DNA from: JAALLB01 sp017643495
GTDB lineage: Bacteria; Pseudomonadota; Alphaproteobacteria; Rhizobiales; Rhizobiaceae
Assembly (NCBI GenBank): GCA_965216105.1
Contig: OZ244147.1
Span: 496,001-560,000 of the forward strand
Direction: 5' to 3'
DNA: 64,000 nucleotides
Shown here one piece after another: positions 48,177-56,520 of this stretch (its first letter is position 1; each line of letters opens with the position of its first letter). The translations under genes were made by a program, and so were the position numbers. Under the pieces are notes generated by a model. That model did not search any database and had not been told where the DNA came from. It was given only the letters and a program-made list of their open reading frames with translations.

Positions 48177-48707
48177 ATGACAGAATTGAAATGTGCCTGT
48201 GGGGAAGTGGCGCTTCATCTTGAAGGCACGCATATCATGGCAACGGAATGTCTGTGCTCAGAATGCCAGCAGGCGGGCAAGCTTTTTGCAGACCTGCCTC
48301 AAGCGATACCGGTTCTTGATGAAAAAAGCGCAACGGGCTTTGTGCTCTATCGCAAAGACCGGGTTCAGTGCGTCAAGGGGGCTGGCCATCTGTGCGAACA
48401 CAAACTGAAGGCTGACAGCAAGACACGAAGAATAATTGCCGGTTGCTGCAATACGCCAATGTTTCTCGAGTTCACACAGGGACACTGGTTGAGTATTTAC
48501 ACGCGGTTGTGGCCTGAAAACTCCGCTCCGTCGCTGGACATGCGAACCATGGCAGGGGAAGCGCCTGATGGCGTCGTTCTGCCGGAAAATGTGCCAAATG
48601 CGAAGAGGCACGACTTTCGTTTTTTTGCAAGGCTGCTGCTTGCCTGGGCGGCCATGGGGTTCCGCGCACCCAGGATTGATTACGTCAGGAAGACACTCAA
48701 TGCCTGA
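48177..48707 (+). CDS. GFA-like (DUF6151) zinc protein
   Basis: A 176-residue protein related to glutathione-dependent formaldehyde-activating enzymes: LKCACGEVALHLEG and CLCSECQQAGKLFADL contain the zinc cysteines. Later LYRKDRVQCVKGAGHLC and RIIAGCCNTPMFLEF follow the same fold. It resembles the DUF6151 branch of the GFA group, whose reaction is unproven. The start is set at the ATG at 48177 beside the TetR operator, so it is the likely target of the divergent regulator. Confidence 0.82.
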   Translation: MTELKCACGEVALHLEGTHIMATECLCSECQQAGKLFADLPQAIPVLDEKSATGFVLYRKDRVQCVKGAGHLCEHKLKADSKTRRIIAGCCNTPMFLEFTQGHWLSIYTRLWPENSAPSLDMRTMAGEAPDGVVLPENVPNAKRHDFRFFARLLLAWAAMGFRAPRIDYVRKTLNA

Positions 48708-49002
48708 TCATGAGGAGAAGATAGAAGTCGAGAATGTAAAGTCTCCCGGACGGGTGCAGCGTGTAAACCGTGCCAAATATGAAGCGATGAAACATGCCCT
48801 GCTTGCAATATTGCCACTTAGAACGCCGGGCTTGACTGTAGCAGAGGCAAAAGCAGAATTGCTTCCCTTGTTGCCTGAAGACCTTTTCCCCGGGGGAGCC
48901 AAGGCCGGCTGGTGGCTGAAAGCTGCCCAGCTTGATCTCGAAGCAAAAGGCATAATAGGTCGTGAGGAAACCAAGCCGTTGAGATTGTACCGGTTTCAAT
49001 AA
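48700..49002 (+). CDS. DUF6958 family protein
   Basis: A 100-residue protein: KIEVENVKSPGRVQRVNRAKYEAMKHALLAILPLRTPGLTVAEAKAELLPLLPEDLFPGGAKAGWWLKAAQLDLEAKGIIGREETKPLRLYRF. This resembles the small DUF6958 family, with a winged-helix-like pattern. It overlaps the GFA-like gene by eight bases and should be co-translated with it. Function unknown. Confidence 0.78.
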   Translation: MPDHEEKIEVENVKSPGRVQRVNRAKYEAMKHALLAILPLRTPGLTVAEAKAELLPLLPEDLFPGGAKAGWWLKAAQLDLEAKGIIGREETKPLRLYRFQ

Positions 49003-49096
49003 TCCGGCCTGCCAACTTTAGGGAAATTTGTCAGAACCAGGTCATGATACCGGCGCCTGTTTCGGGCGTAAGGCTGAATCACGTTTACGGGTGATT

Positions 49097-49498
49097 TTAT
49101 TCAGAGGCTGCCACGTGTGCGGGCTCGCTTTTGGGAGGTGGTGGTGCTGGTGGAGGCGGTACATCGCAGGATTTGGATTTCAGGGCGCTTTCGATGCTGA
49201 GAACCTTGCCCTTGGCAACCGCAAGATCTCCTTCCTTGTCATGGCCGGTCACGCTTGCCGTTGGTACACCCAGCAGGAATACCCCGATTGCATCACCGGT
49301 CGCGGCCTGGTTCTGTGCCCTTGCAAGATGGTTCAGTTGATTATACTCGCGCAGATATTCCTGTGTCAGTTCCGGGCATTCAAAGCCGGAATAGGCAGCA
49401 ATTGGTATGCTGACCGGGACAACGGAATCTGCCCGTTTGGCGCATCCTGCAATGGTGATGACTGCAGCTGCGACTGCAAACAGCTTTCCCTGTTTCAT
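49097..49498 (-). CDS. Small lipoprotein
   Basis: A 133-residue lipoprotein precursor: signal peptide FAVAAAVITIAGCAKRA with the lipobox cysteine at about residue 19. A middle section (FECPELTQEYLREYNQLNHLARAQNQAATGDAIGVFLLGVPTASVTGHDKEGDLAVAKGKVLSIE) follows, and the C-terminus is proline-rich (PPPPAPPPPK). The middle resembles small alphaproteobacterial lipoproteins of unknown role. The start is set at the ATG at 49498; a frame from 49603 adds unlikely residues. Confidence 0.75.
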   Translation of the reverse strand: MKQGKLFAVAAAVITIAGCAKRADSVVPVSIPIAAYSGFECPELTQEYLREYNQLNHLARAQNQAATGDAIGVFLLGVPTASVTGHDKEGDLAVAKGKVLSIESALKSKSCDVPPPPAPPPPKSEPAHVAASE

Positions 49499-49650
49499 GA
49501 AAACCCCCACACTTTTACATACATTCATTGTCGAATTTCCCCGAAATCCAACAATGTTACCCACATCCGAAAGTATGAAGTTACAGAATAGGGATTGAGT
49601 CAAGTGAAGACGGTAGCGAACCGGAGTTGTTTTGACAGGGGCGAATGCCG

Positions 49651-50295
49651 CTATTCCCAGTCGACATCAAATTTGGTGACAAGTTTGCCGACCTGTTCGG
49701 TGGTCAATGCCCTGGGTTCAAGACCCCGTGTGAGCATGGCAAGCCGGGCCGTATCTTCAAGTTCCTCGATGGCATTGCATGCGGCTTCCACATCCTTGCC
49801 TGCAACCACGGGCCCGTGGTTTGCAAGCATCACGGCGCTGCGTTTGCCGGCCAGTCCGCGCACTGCTTCTCCCATTGCAGGGTCACCGGGCATGAAGAAG
49901 GGCAGCAACTTTACCTTGCCGAGTTTCATGATTGCATAGGGTGTAAGCGGAGGCAGAAAATTGTCCGCATCAGCATCCGGCATCATGGAAAGTGCGACTG
50001 AGTGGCAGGAATGAAGATGGACCACTGCGCCTGCCGTAGAGCGGGTATCGTAAAAAGCGGCATGCAGCGGCATTTCCTTGGTGGGCTTGTCCCCTCCTAT
50101 GAGGTTCCCGTCTGCATCAAACCGGCTCAGGCGGGCGGGATCAAGCCGCCCGAAACTTGTGCCGGTTGGTGATACCAGAAGGCCGCCATCGGACGTTCGC
50201 GAAGAGATGTTGCCGGTACTTCCCCCGGTCAGCCCCCGGTCGAACAGTGATTTGGCGAGAAGGCAGATTTGTTCACGCAGTGCGTTTTCGTTCAT
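49651..50295 (-). CDS. otnC: 3-oxo-tetronate 4-phosphate decarboxylase (OtnC-type class II aldolase)
   Basis: A 214-residue class II aldolase/adducin-family protein: LFDRGLTGGSTGNISSRTSDGGLLVSPTGTSFGRLDP, the zinc histidines in VHLHSCHSVALSM, and VMLANHGPVVAGKDVEAACNAIEELEDTARLAML. In this operon it most likely decarboxylates 3-oxo-tetronate 4-phosphate to dihydroxyacetone phosphate and carbon dioxide, the last step of threonate/erythronate degradation. It overlaps otnK by ATGA. Confidence 0.88.
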   Translation of the reverse strand: MNENALREQICLLAKSLFDRGLTGGSTGNISSRTSDGGLLVSPTGTSFGRLDPARLSRFDADGNLIGGDKPTKEMPLHAAFYDTRSTAGAVVHLHSCHSVALSMMPDADADNFLPPLTPYAIMKLGKVKLLPFFMPGDPAMGEAVRGLAGKRSAVMLANHGPVVAGKDVEAACNAIEELEDTARLAMLTRGLEPRALTTEQVGKLVTKFDVDWE

Positions 50296-51542
50296 GCTTC
50301 CTGACCCATGATGTTGACGGCCTTGGCAAAGAAATCCGGTGCGCCGAAATTTCCTGATTTCAGGGCAATGACCAGCTTGTCCCCGGCTCGCAATGCCGGA
50401 ACACCGGGATCTATCTCAGGTCCGATTACCAGCTTTTTCACGGCGAGCCCCTCAACAACGGCTCCGGAGGTTTCACCCCCTGCAGCGATGAGGCGTTCAA
50501 TACCGGCATCTGCAAGAAGACGTGCAGTTGACGCAAAAAAACTTTCAATGGCATGGGCGGAATTTTTCTTGCCGAATTCTGTCTGTACCTGCTTCACCAC
50601 TTCCGGGTCGGCAGAGCTGTAAACCAGTGGAACACCGTCCTGTTTCATGACCCATTCGACTGCATCCGAAGGCGAGAGCTTTGCGTTTATAATGTCACCG
50701 GCGGTAATTTCCATCGCCGGGTTGTTCTCAAGATGCTGTTTGATCTGGCCCCGGGTTGCAATCGAGCAGGAGCCGGACAGGATTGCGGCTTTGCCTGTTT
50801 GTCCTTGCCATTCATTGCCGCTGGTGCCCATTTTGCCATGCCGGCGAAAATTTTCGGGCAGGCCAAGTGCAATGCCCGAACCTCCGGTTATCAGAGGCAG
50901 GCCATCAGCCGCAGTCCCGATTTCACGCAAGTCATCATCCTGAAGGGCATCAACCACGATCAGCCGGTTACCGGCTTTGTGTTCGCGCTCCAGTGCTTCG
51001 GAAATTGTATTGGAGCCACGCAATACATCCCGGGCATTTACATGCCCTACAGACAAGTTTGTCTGGGGTCTCAGCCATCGTCTGATATCAGGATCGGACA
51101 TCGGGGTCAGAGGATGGTTTTGCATGCCGGATTCGTTCAAAAGAACATCATTTACAAAAAGATGCCCCTGATAGACCGAGCGCCCGGTTCCTGGGAAAGC
51201 AGGGCACACGATCACCTTGTTGGCTCCAAGTTCTTCGGCGAGCGCTTCGGCCACTGGGCCGATATTGCCATCTGCCGTGGAGTCAAATGTAGAACAGTAT
51301 TTGAAAAAGAATTGCTCGCAACCCTGGGCCTTGAGCCATTGAAGGGCTGCAAGAGACTGGGCAACTGCATCGGTTGGATCTATGGAACGCGATTTGAGCG
51401 CGATAACACCGGCTTCCACGTCATCAGCAGCAGATGCATCCGGAATGCCGGTGTACTGGACAACCCGCATTCCTTCTTTTGCCAGTGTGTTGGCCAGATC
51501 GCTTGATCCGGTAAAATCGTCGCCTATGCAGCCGAGCAGCAT
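50292..51542 (-). CDS. otnK: 3-oxo-tetronate kinase (OtnK, DUF1537 type)
   Basis: A 416-residue four-carbon sugar-acid kinase: N-terminal GCIGDDFTGSSDLANTLAKEG (DUF1537 domain), KYCSTFDSTADGNIGPV, and the C-terminal nucleotide-binding domain with IAAGGETSGAVVEGLAVKKLVIGPEIDPGVPAL. It phosphorylates 3-oxo-tetronate on C4. It sits directly between ltnD (zero bases) and otnC (4-base overlap). Confidence 0.9.
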   Translation of the reverse strand: MLLGCIGDDFTGSSDLANTLAKEGMRVVQYTGIPDASAADDVEAGVIALKSRSIDPTDAVAQSLAALQWLKAQGCEQFFFKYCSTFDSTADGNIGPVAEALAEELGANKVIVCPAFPGTGRSVYQGHLFVNDVLLNESGMQNHPLTPMSDPDIRRWLRPQTNLSVGHVNARDVLRGSNTISEALEREHKAGNRLIVVDALQDDDLREIGTAADGLPLITGGSGIALGLPENFRRHGKMGTSGNEWQGQTGKAAILSGSCSIATRGQIKQHLENNPAMEITAGDIINAKLSPSDAVEWVMKQDGVPLVYSSADPEVVKQVQTEFGKKNSAHAIESFFASTARLLADAGIERLIAAGGETSGAVVEGLAVKKLVIGPEIDPGVPALRAGDKLVIALKSGNFGAPDFFAKAVNIMGQEA

Positions 51543-52445
51543 TTATTTTTCCTCCGGTAGTTGAAGCCCTGCATTACGGGCATAAACCTTTGCAACTGCC
51601 GCATCATCCTCGGCACCGAGACCGGAACCTGCCGCAGCAAGAAACTGTTGTAAAGCGGTAGCGGTGACGGGAGCTGAAAAGTTCGTACTCCTTGCCACAT
51701 CGAGCACAATGCCAAGGTCTTTTGGCCAGATATTCACAGACGACCTGGGCGTGTAGTCGCCATTGACAATGTGAGGTGCGCGATTTTCCAGCATCCAGCT
51801 CGTCCCGGCACATTGTGGAATGACTTCAAGAAACTTTTCCGGTGAGATCCCCTGGCTAATCGCAAAGGTCATTGCTTCTGCCATGATTGCAATATGTGTT
51901 CCTGCAAGCATCTGGTTTACAGCTTTCATGGCAGAGCCGGGACCAGCCTGATCGCCCAGTTTGAAAACGGTCTCGGCAATCGCATCAAGAGCAAACCTGG
52001 CTGTTTCGAAGGCTTCATGGCTGCCTGCAGCCATTATCGAGAGTTGGCCCGCATCCGCCTTTGCCGAACCGCCGGAAATCGGTGCATCAAGATAGTGAAT
52101 GTTTCTTTCCGAGCACCGCTCCTCCATCCTTTGCGCGAATTCTGGCGAAACGGTTGCACAGGAAATGACAACCGAGCCCGGTTTCATGGTGTCGACCAGT
52201 CCGGCTTCCCCGCACAGGATTGTCTCTGTCTGGGCGGCATTGAGAACAACAATAACTGCCGCATCAATCGTCTTTACGATGTTGCCTGAACTTTCCCGGC
52301 TGCCTCCTTCTGCCTGAAATTCATCAACCAGTTGCGGATTGATGTCGTGACCATGAATGTGATGGCCTGCACGCAGCAGTGACCGGGCGATACCGTAGCC
52401 CATTGAACCCAACCCGAAGACGGATATTGTTTTCCTGTTGCTCAA
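51543..52445 (-). CDS. ltnD: L-threonate dehydrogenase (LtnD type)
   Basis: A 300-residue member of the 3-hydroxyisobutyrate dehydrogenase family: VFGLGSMGYGIARSLLRAGHHIHGHD (NAD-binding), DAPISGGSAKADAGQLSIMAAGS, and GPGSAMKAVNQMLAGTHIAIMAEAM with the catalytic lysine. With OtnK and OtnC next to it, LtnD, which oxidises L-threonate to 2-oxo-tetronate, is the best call. It starts with TTG behind GGAG. The isomerase OtnI normally needed for the next step is not in the window. Confidence 0.87.
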   Translation of the reverse strand: MSNRKTISVFGLGSMGYGIARSLLRAGHHIHGHDINPQLVDEFQAEGGSRESSGNIVKTIDAAVIVVLNAAQTETILCGEAGLVDTMKPGSVVISCATVSPEFAQRMEERCSERNIHYLDAPISGGSAKADAGQLSIMAAGSHEAFETARFALDAIAETVFKLGDQAGPGSAMKAVNQMLAGTHIAIMAEAMTFAISQGISPEKFLEVIPQCAGTSWMLENRAPHIVNGDYTPRSSVNIWPKDLGIVLDVARSTNFSAPVTATALQQFLAAAGSGLGAEDDAAVAKVYARNAGLQLPEEK

Positions 52446-52462
52446 CTGATTGCGACTCCCGT

Positions 52463-53635
52463 TCAGGTTTCTGACAATATGGAATTGACGAGACTGGAAG
52501 GCAGGCCAAATTCTTCCAGCACTTCTTTTGTGTGTTCACCCAGAAGCGGCGCGCCTCGCCGGATCGCTGTTGGGGTTTTGGAAAAGGTTGCCGGAGCCCT
52601 TGCCTGGCGGAGCAGTCCGGCATGTTCGTGATGGGTTTCAATGACTATGCCGTTGGCGATGACCTGCGGATGGTTGCGCATCTGGGTCCGGGTCAAAACC
52701 GGTGCACAGGGCACGTCGGCATTTTCCAGTCTGGACAGTACATCCTCGACAGTCAGACCGATAACCGAGCTCTGTATTTCTTCAAGTCTGGCGTCCTTGT
52801 TGACTTCGCGTTTTTCAGCAGTGGTGAAACGTTCGTCGACAAGAAGGTCGTCACGTCCAAGTGCATGGCAAAATGCCTGCCATTGCTTGTCCTGCATCAC
52901 CGAGATTGTCACATAGCCATCGGCAGTTTCATAAATCAGGTCGATGAAGGACTGCGCCCTTTCTTCTTCATCCTCTTCGCCAACAAATGTATGCCCTCCC
53001 ATGTCGGACCCCCATAGAAACGCAATGATTGTATCCAGCATTGACAGTTTCACGTGCTGGCCTTCACCGGTTCGCTCACGTGAAAAAAGAGCTGCGGTAA
53101 TCGCCTGACTTGCCTGAACGCCGGTGAGCTTGTCCGGCACGATGGTGCGTACAAGTTTTGGGCGTTCATTGTCAGAACCTGCCTGAACAGTGGCAAGGGA
53201 TGACAAGGCTTGTATCAAGGGATCGTAAACCGGACGCTTTGCCAGAGGGCCGTCAAATCCGAAACCTGCGATTGAAACATAGACAAGACGGGGATTTAGC
53301 TTTTCCAGATCTTTATAGCCAAGCCCGAGCCGTTGCATGACACCGGGTCGAAAGTTCTGGACGAATACGTCAGCCTTGCGGACGAGCTCCTGCAGGGCGT
53401 TCATTCCGTTGCGGCTCTTCAGATCGAGGACGATTGAGCGCTTGTTGCGATTATTGTTCACGAATGAGGCGGAAAAACCGGCACGCCGCGTTGCAACGTG
53501 TCTGGCAAAATCGCCATTGGGCGACTCCACCTTGATTATGTCTGCGCCCTGGTCCCCCAACACCATGGTTGCGGAGGGGCCGGATATCACATTGGTCAGG
53601 TCGATAACGCGTACGCCTGAAAGAGGGCCGCTCAT
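52463..53635 (-). CDS. CaiB/BaiF (class III) CoA-transferase
   Basis: A 390-residue class III CoA-transferase: GVRVIDLTNVISGPSATMVLGDQGADIIKVESPNGDFAR, NNRNKRSIVLDLKS, VFVQNFRPGVMQRLGLGY, and the expected catalytic aspartate in RPVYDPLIQA (about Asp138). It moves CoA between small acids. The start is set at MSGPLSG (53635); the frame upstream to 53809 has no family sequence. It ends 17 bases before ltnD on the same strand, so it appears to be the first gene of the tetronate operon. It is back to back with paaX. Confidence 0.87.
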   Translation of the reverse strand: MSGPLSGVRVIDLTNVISGPSATMVLGDQGADIIKVESPNGDFARHVATRRAGFSASFVNNNRNKRSIVLDLKSRNGMNALQELVRKADVFVQNFRPGVMQRLGLGYKDLEKLNPRLVYVSIAGFGFDGPLAKRPVYDPLIQALSSLATVQAGSDNERPKLVRTIVPDKLTGVQASQAITAALFSRERTGEGQHVKLSMLDTIIAFLWGSDMGGHTFVGEEDEEERAQSFIDLIYETADGYVTISVMQDKQWQAFCHALGRDDLLVDERFTTAEKREVNKDARLEEIQSSVIGLTVEDVLSRLENADVPCAPVLTRTQMRNHPQVIANGIVIETHHEHAGLLRQARAPATFSKTPTAIRRGAPLLGEHTKEVLEEFGLPSSLVNSILSET

Positions 53636-53791
53636 ATGGTTAGGACTTCCGTTAGTTGCGGTTCCAGACTGGAGTGGCAAGTGCTCCGGGGTGCACTTGA
53701 TCCGCAGTGCCAACAGGATGGTTGCCTGCAGACCCGGCGGACAGTACAAACCATACAGTTTTTCCAATCCGTAACAAGCAGGCAGAAACTC

Positions 53792-54685
53792 TTGGATACG
53801 CCACAGCAATATCTTGAAAAACTGCTTTTGGACTGGCGGCAGCAGGGAAGTCCGAGTGTATGGTCAATTGTCATCACGGTTTTTGGTGACGCCATTGTGC
53901 CAAGGGGCGGGGTGATCAGCCTTGCTTCCCTTCTGGCAATATTCGAACGGTTGGGTATCGAGCCAAACGCATTGCGAACCGCGCTTTCCCGTTTGGCACG
54001 GGACGGCTGGATAACCCGCATCAAACACGGGCGACAAAGTTCGTACATGCTTGCGCCGGATGGTACCGAGCTTTTCGCCTCTGCTGCACAACGTATTTAT
54101 GCCGGTGAAACCCCTGAATGGTCAAACAGTCTTGAGTTCAGATTGTTGCCTGCTGATGCGCAGACTGACCATGATGCGGTTTCAGAACAGTTTGCTGAAA
54201 TGGGGTACGGTTCTCCCATGCCGGGCATTTTCATGCGGGCGGTAACCGGAGCCTGCAATGCTTCTCCCCAAGACCCGGCATCTTCAATCACATTTCATAC
54301 AAGCGATATTGGTGTAGAGGATGCAAGGCGCCTGTCAGGCATGGCATGGCCTCTGGAGGAATTGAGTCTCCAGTATGCCGCATTTTCGGACCGGTATCGC
54401 AACTTGCATGCTGCACTTCAAGCAGGCGATTTGAACGAGCCACTGGATTGCCTGGCTGTCCGGACGATTGTGATTCATGACTGGCGACGTATCGTGTTGA
54501 AAGACCCGAACCTGCCCGCCGACCTGACTCCCGAGCCCTGGCCGGGCAATGAGGCCGGGCATATTGTTGCCGGTATATACAGGAATGTACTTGAGAAGAG
54601 TGAAGCCTATCTTGATGATTGCTACCTCTCACCAGAAAACCTCCTGCCAAAACCGGGCAAGGAATTGAGGTCAAGATTTGCATAA
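53792..54685 (+). CDS. paaX: PaaX-type phenylacetate operon repressor
   Basis: A PaaX family regulator: KLLLDWRQQGSPSVWSIVITVFGDAIVPRGGVISLASLLAIFERLGIEPNALRTALSRLARDGWITRIKHGRQSSYMLAPDGTELF forms the winged-helix domain. The C-terminal PaaX domain includes GDLNEPLDCLAVRTIVIHDWRRIVLKDPNLPADLTPEPWPG. It releases DNA when phenylacetyl-CoA binds. The start is uncertain: a TTG at 53792 gives about 297 residues, the usual size, while the frame stays open to 53636. It lies just upstream of paaA and its likely operator. Confidence 0.85.
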   Translation: MDTPQQYLEKLLLDWRQQGSPSVWSIVITVFGDAIVPRGGVISLASLLAIFERLGIEPNALRTALSRLARDGWITRIKHGRQSSYMLAPDGTELFASAAQRIYAGETPEWSNSLEFRLLPADAQTDHDAVSEQFAEMGYGSPMPGIFMRAVTGACNASPQDPASSITFHTSDIGVEDARRLSGMAWPLEELSLQYAAFSDRYRNLHAALQAGDLNEPLDCLAVRTIVIHDWRRIVLKDPNLPADLTPEPWPGNEAGHIVAGIYRNVLEKSEAYLDDCYLSPENLLPKPGKELRSRFA

Positions 54686-54695
54686 CTCTTAAATG

Positions 54696-54729
54696 TTACA
54701 AAAATTACTTGAAAAGGTAATTCTTGTAA
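54696..54729. promoter_or_regulatory. Candidate PaaX operator before paaA
   Basis: TTACAAAAATTAC (54696-54708) and GTAATTCTTGTAA (54717-54729) form an inverted repeat with one mismatch and an 8-base spacer. It lies 31 bases ahead of paaA, directly downstream of paaX. Confidence 0.65.
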
Positions 54730-54760
54730 TATATTATGAAGGCAATGGAGGAAAGCTGTC

Positions 54761-55744
54761 ATGTATTCCCAGGGTCTCATAGATGCCGATGGAAAAACTG
54801 CTGAAGACGAGGCATTCATCGCCCGCTTCCAGAAACGTATTGATGCAGAAGAAAAGATCGAGCCGAATGATCCGATGCCGGAGGGGTATCGCAAGACCTT
54901 GGTACGTCAGATCGGCCAGCACGCGCATTCTGAAATTGTCGGCATGTTGCCAGAGGGAAACTGGATAACCCGCGCGCCTACCTTGCGGCGCAAGGCTGCA
55001 TTGCTTGCCAAGGTGCAGGATGAAGGAGGGCACGGACTTTATCTCTATTCTGCTGCCGAAACGCTCGGTGTTTCGCGGGAGCAGATGACAGAAGAGCTCC
55101 TTTCAGGAAAGGCGAAATATTCCTCGATTTTCAATTATCCCACCCCGACCTGGGCTGATATTGGTATGATTGGCTGGCTTGTCGATGGTGCAGCAATCAT
55201 GAACCAGATTCCGCTGTGCCGGTGTTCTTACGGGCCTTACTCCAGGGCGATGATCCGCGTATGCAAGGAAGAAAGCTTCCATCAACGGCAAGGCTACGAG
55301 ATCGTCATGACACTTGCGCAAGGCACACCGGAGCAGCGACGCATGGCACAGGAATCGCTTGATCGTTGGTGGTGGCCGTCACTGATGATGTTCGGTCCAC
55401 ATGATGGTGACAGCGTCAATTCCGACCAGTCCATGAAATGGAAAATCAAGCGCTTCACCAATGACGAGCTGCGCCAGAAATTTGTCGATGCGACAGTACC
55501 CCAGGCTGAGAGGATCGGGCTGAAAATGCCGGACCCCGACCTGAAATGGAATGAGGAAAAGCAGGGCTACGATTTTGGCCCGATCAACTGGGATGAATTC
55601 TGGAAAGTTGTCAAAGGCGGCGGCCCCATGAACCGTGAGCGGATTGCAGCACGACGCAAGGCCTGGGAAGACGGGGCCTGGGTACGCGAGGCAGCTTTCG
55701 CCCATGCAGAAAAACGAAAGATGGCCCGCCTGGCTGCGGAGTAA
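54761..55744 (+). CDS. paaA: 1,2-phenylacetyl-CoA epoxidase subunit PaaA
   Basis: A 327-residue catalytic di-iron subunit. Iron ligands are visible as Glu58 (HAHSEIVGMLPEGNW), Glu88 and His91 (QDEGGHGLYLY), and Glu170/His174 (KEESFHQRQGYE). The sequence matches PaaA along its length. With PaaC it forms the core of the multicomponent epoxidase that turns phenylacetyl-CoA into its ring 1,2-epoxide using oxygen. GGAGG precedes the ATG. It is the first structural gene behind the operator. Confidence 0.95.
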   Translation: MYSQGLIDADGKTAEDEAFIARFQKRIDAEEKIEPNDPMPEGYRKTLVRQIGQHAHSEIVGMLPEGNWITRAPTLRRKAALLAKVQDEGGHGLYLYSAAETLGVSREQMTEELLSGKAKYSSIFNYPTPTWADIGMIGWLVDGAAIMNQIPLCRCSYGPYSRAMIRVCKEESFHQRQGYEIVMTLAQGTPEQRRMAQESLDRWWWPSLMMFGPHDGDSVNSDQSMKWKIKRFTNDELRQKFVDATVPQAERIGLKMPDPDLKWNEEKQGYDFGPINWDEFWKVVKGGGPMNRERIAARRKAWEDGAWVREAAFAHAEKRKMARLAAE

Positions 55745-55749
55745 GGCTT

Positions 55750-56211
55750 ATGCATCTTGCCGAACTGAACATTGCCCGCCCGTGCTATGATCTTGATGAT
55801 CCGCGAATTGCGGGTTTCGTTGATAACCTGGACCGCATCAACGGCCTTGCCGAGCGCAGCCCGGGTTTCGTATGGCGACTGGTCGGAGAAGGTGACAATG
55901 CGACGGATATCACCTTGCCGAATGAACCTGATGCAATCGTGAACCTTTCAGTCTGGGAAAGTGCCGACCATCTTGAAAGGTTTGTCTGGAATACGGTTCA
56001 CAAGAAATTCTATCAGCGCCGGGCAGAATGGTTTCCGGTTATGGAGAAGCCGCATTTTGTCATGTGGCATGTTGGGGAGGGGCATCACCCTGATGTTTCA
56101 GAGGCTGCAGTTCGCCTCGCCCACTTGCGAGAGCACGGTTCGAGCGAATTTGCATTTGGATGGGATGGTTTGCCCCATCTCAAGCAATGGCTGAATGAGC
56201 GTTGCGCCTGA
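55750..56211 (+). CDS. DUF3291 family protein inside the paa operon
   Basis: A 153-residue protein of the DUF3291 family: LAELNIARPCYDLDDPRIAGFVDNLDRINGLAERSPGFVWRL, IVNLSVWESADHLERFVWNTVHKKFYQRRAEWFPVMEKPHFVMWHVGEGHHPDVSEAAVRLAHL. The pattern resembles ABM/heme-degrading-monooxygenase-like ferredoxin folds. It sits between paaA and paaB, six bases after the former, and is not part of the classic paa operon. A role in protecting or repairing the epoxidase is only a guess. Confidence 0.82.
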   Translation: MHLAELNIARPCYDLDDPRIAGFVDNLDRINGLAERSPGFVWRLVGEGDNATDITLPNEPDAIVNLSVWESADHLERFVWNTVHKKFYQRRAEWFPVMEKPHFVMWHVGEGHHPDVSEAAVRLAHLREHGSSEFAFGWDGLPHLKQWLNERCA

Positions 56212-56235
56212 CTTGTATCCGATGGAGTTGATTCA

Positions 56236-56520
56236 ATGAACAAGGAAACCCCTGTCTGGGAAGTGTTTATCCGACCTCGAACCGGTCTGGCGCACAAACA
56301 TGCCGGTTCCGTCCATGCGGCTGATGAAGTCATGGCGCTGCAGGCTGCCCGCGATGTTTATACCCGCCGTGGCGAAGGCCAATCGGTTTGGGTAGTGCGG
56401 TCAGCGGATATTGTTGCCTTCGATCCTGCGGACAAGGATGAACTGCTTGAACCTTCTGCCGACAAGATTTACCGGCATCCGAGTTTCTACAATATTCCGG
56501 ATGATGTGGGGCACATGTGA
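56236..56520 (+). CDS. paaB: 1,2-phenylacetyl-CoA epoxidase subunit PaaB
   Basis: A 94-residue PaaB: PVWEVFIRPRTGLAHKHAGSVHAADEVMALQAARDVYTRRGEGQSVWVVRSADI. PaaB bridges the PaaAC core and the reductase. Its stop overlaps the paaC start (TGATG). Confidence 0.94.
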   Translation: MNKETPVWEVFIRPRTGLAHKHAGSVHAADEVMALQAARDVYTRRGEGQSVWVVRSADIVAFDPADKDELLEPSADKIYRHPSFYNIPDDVGHM

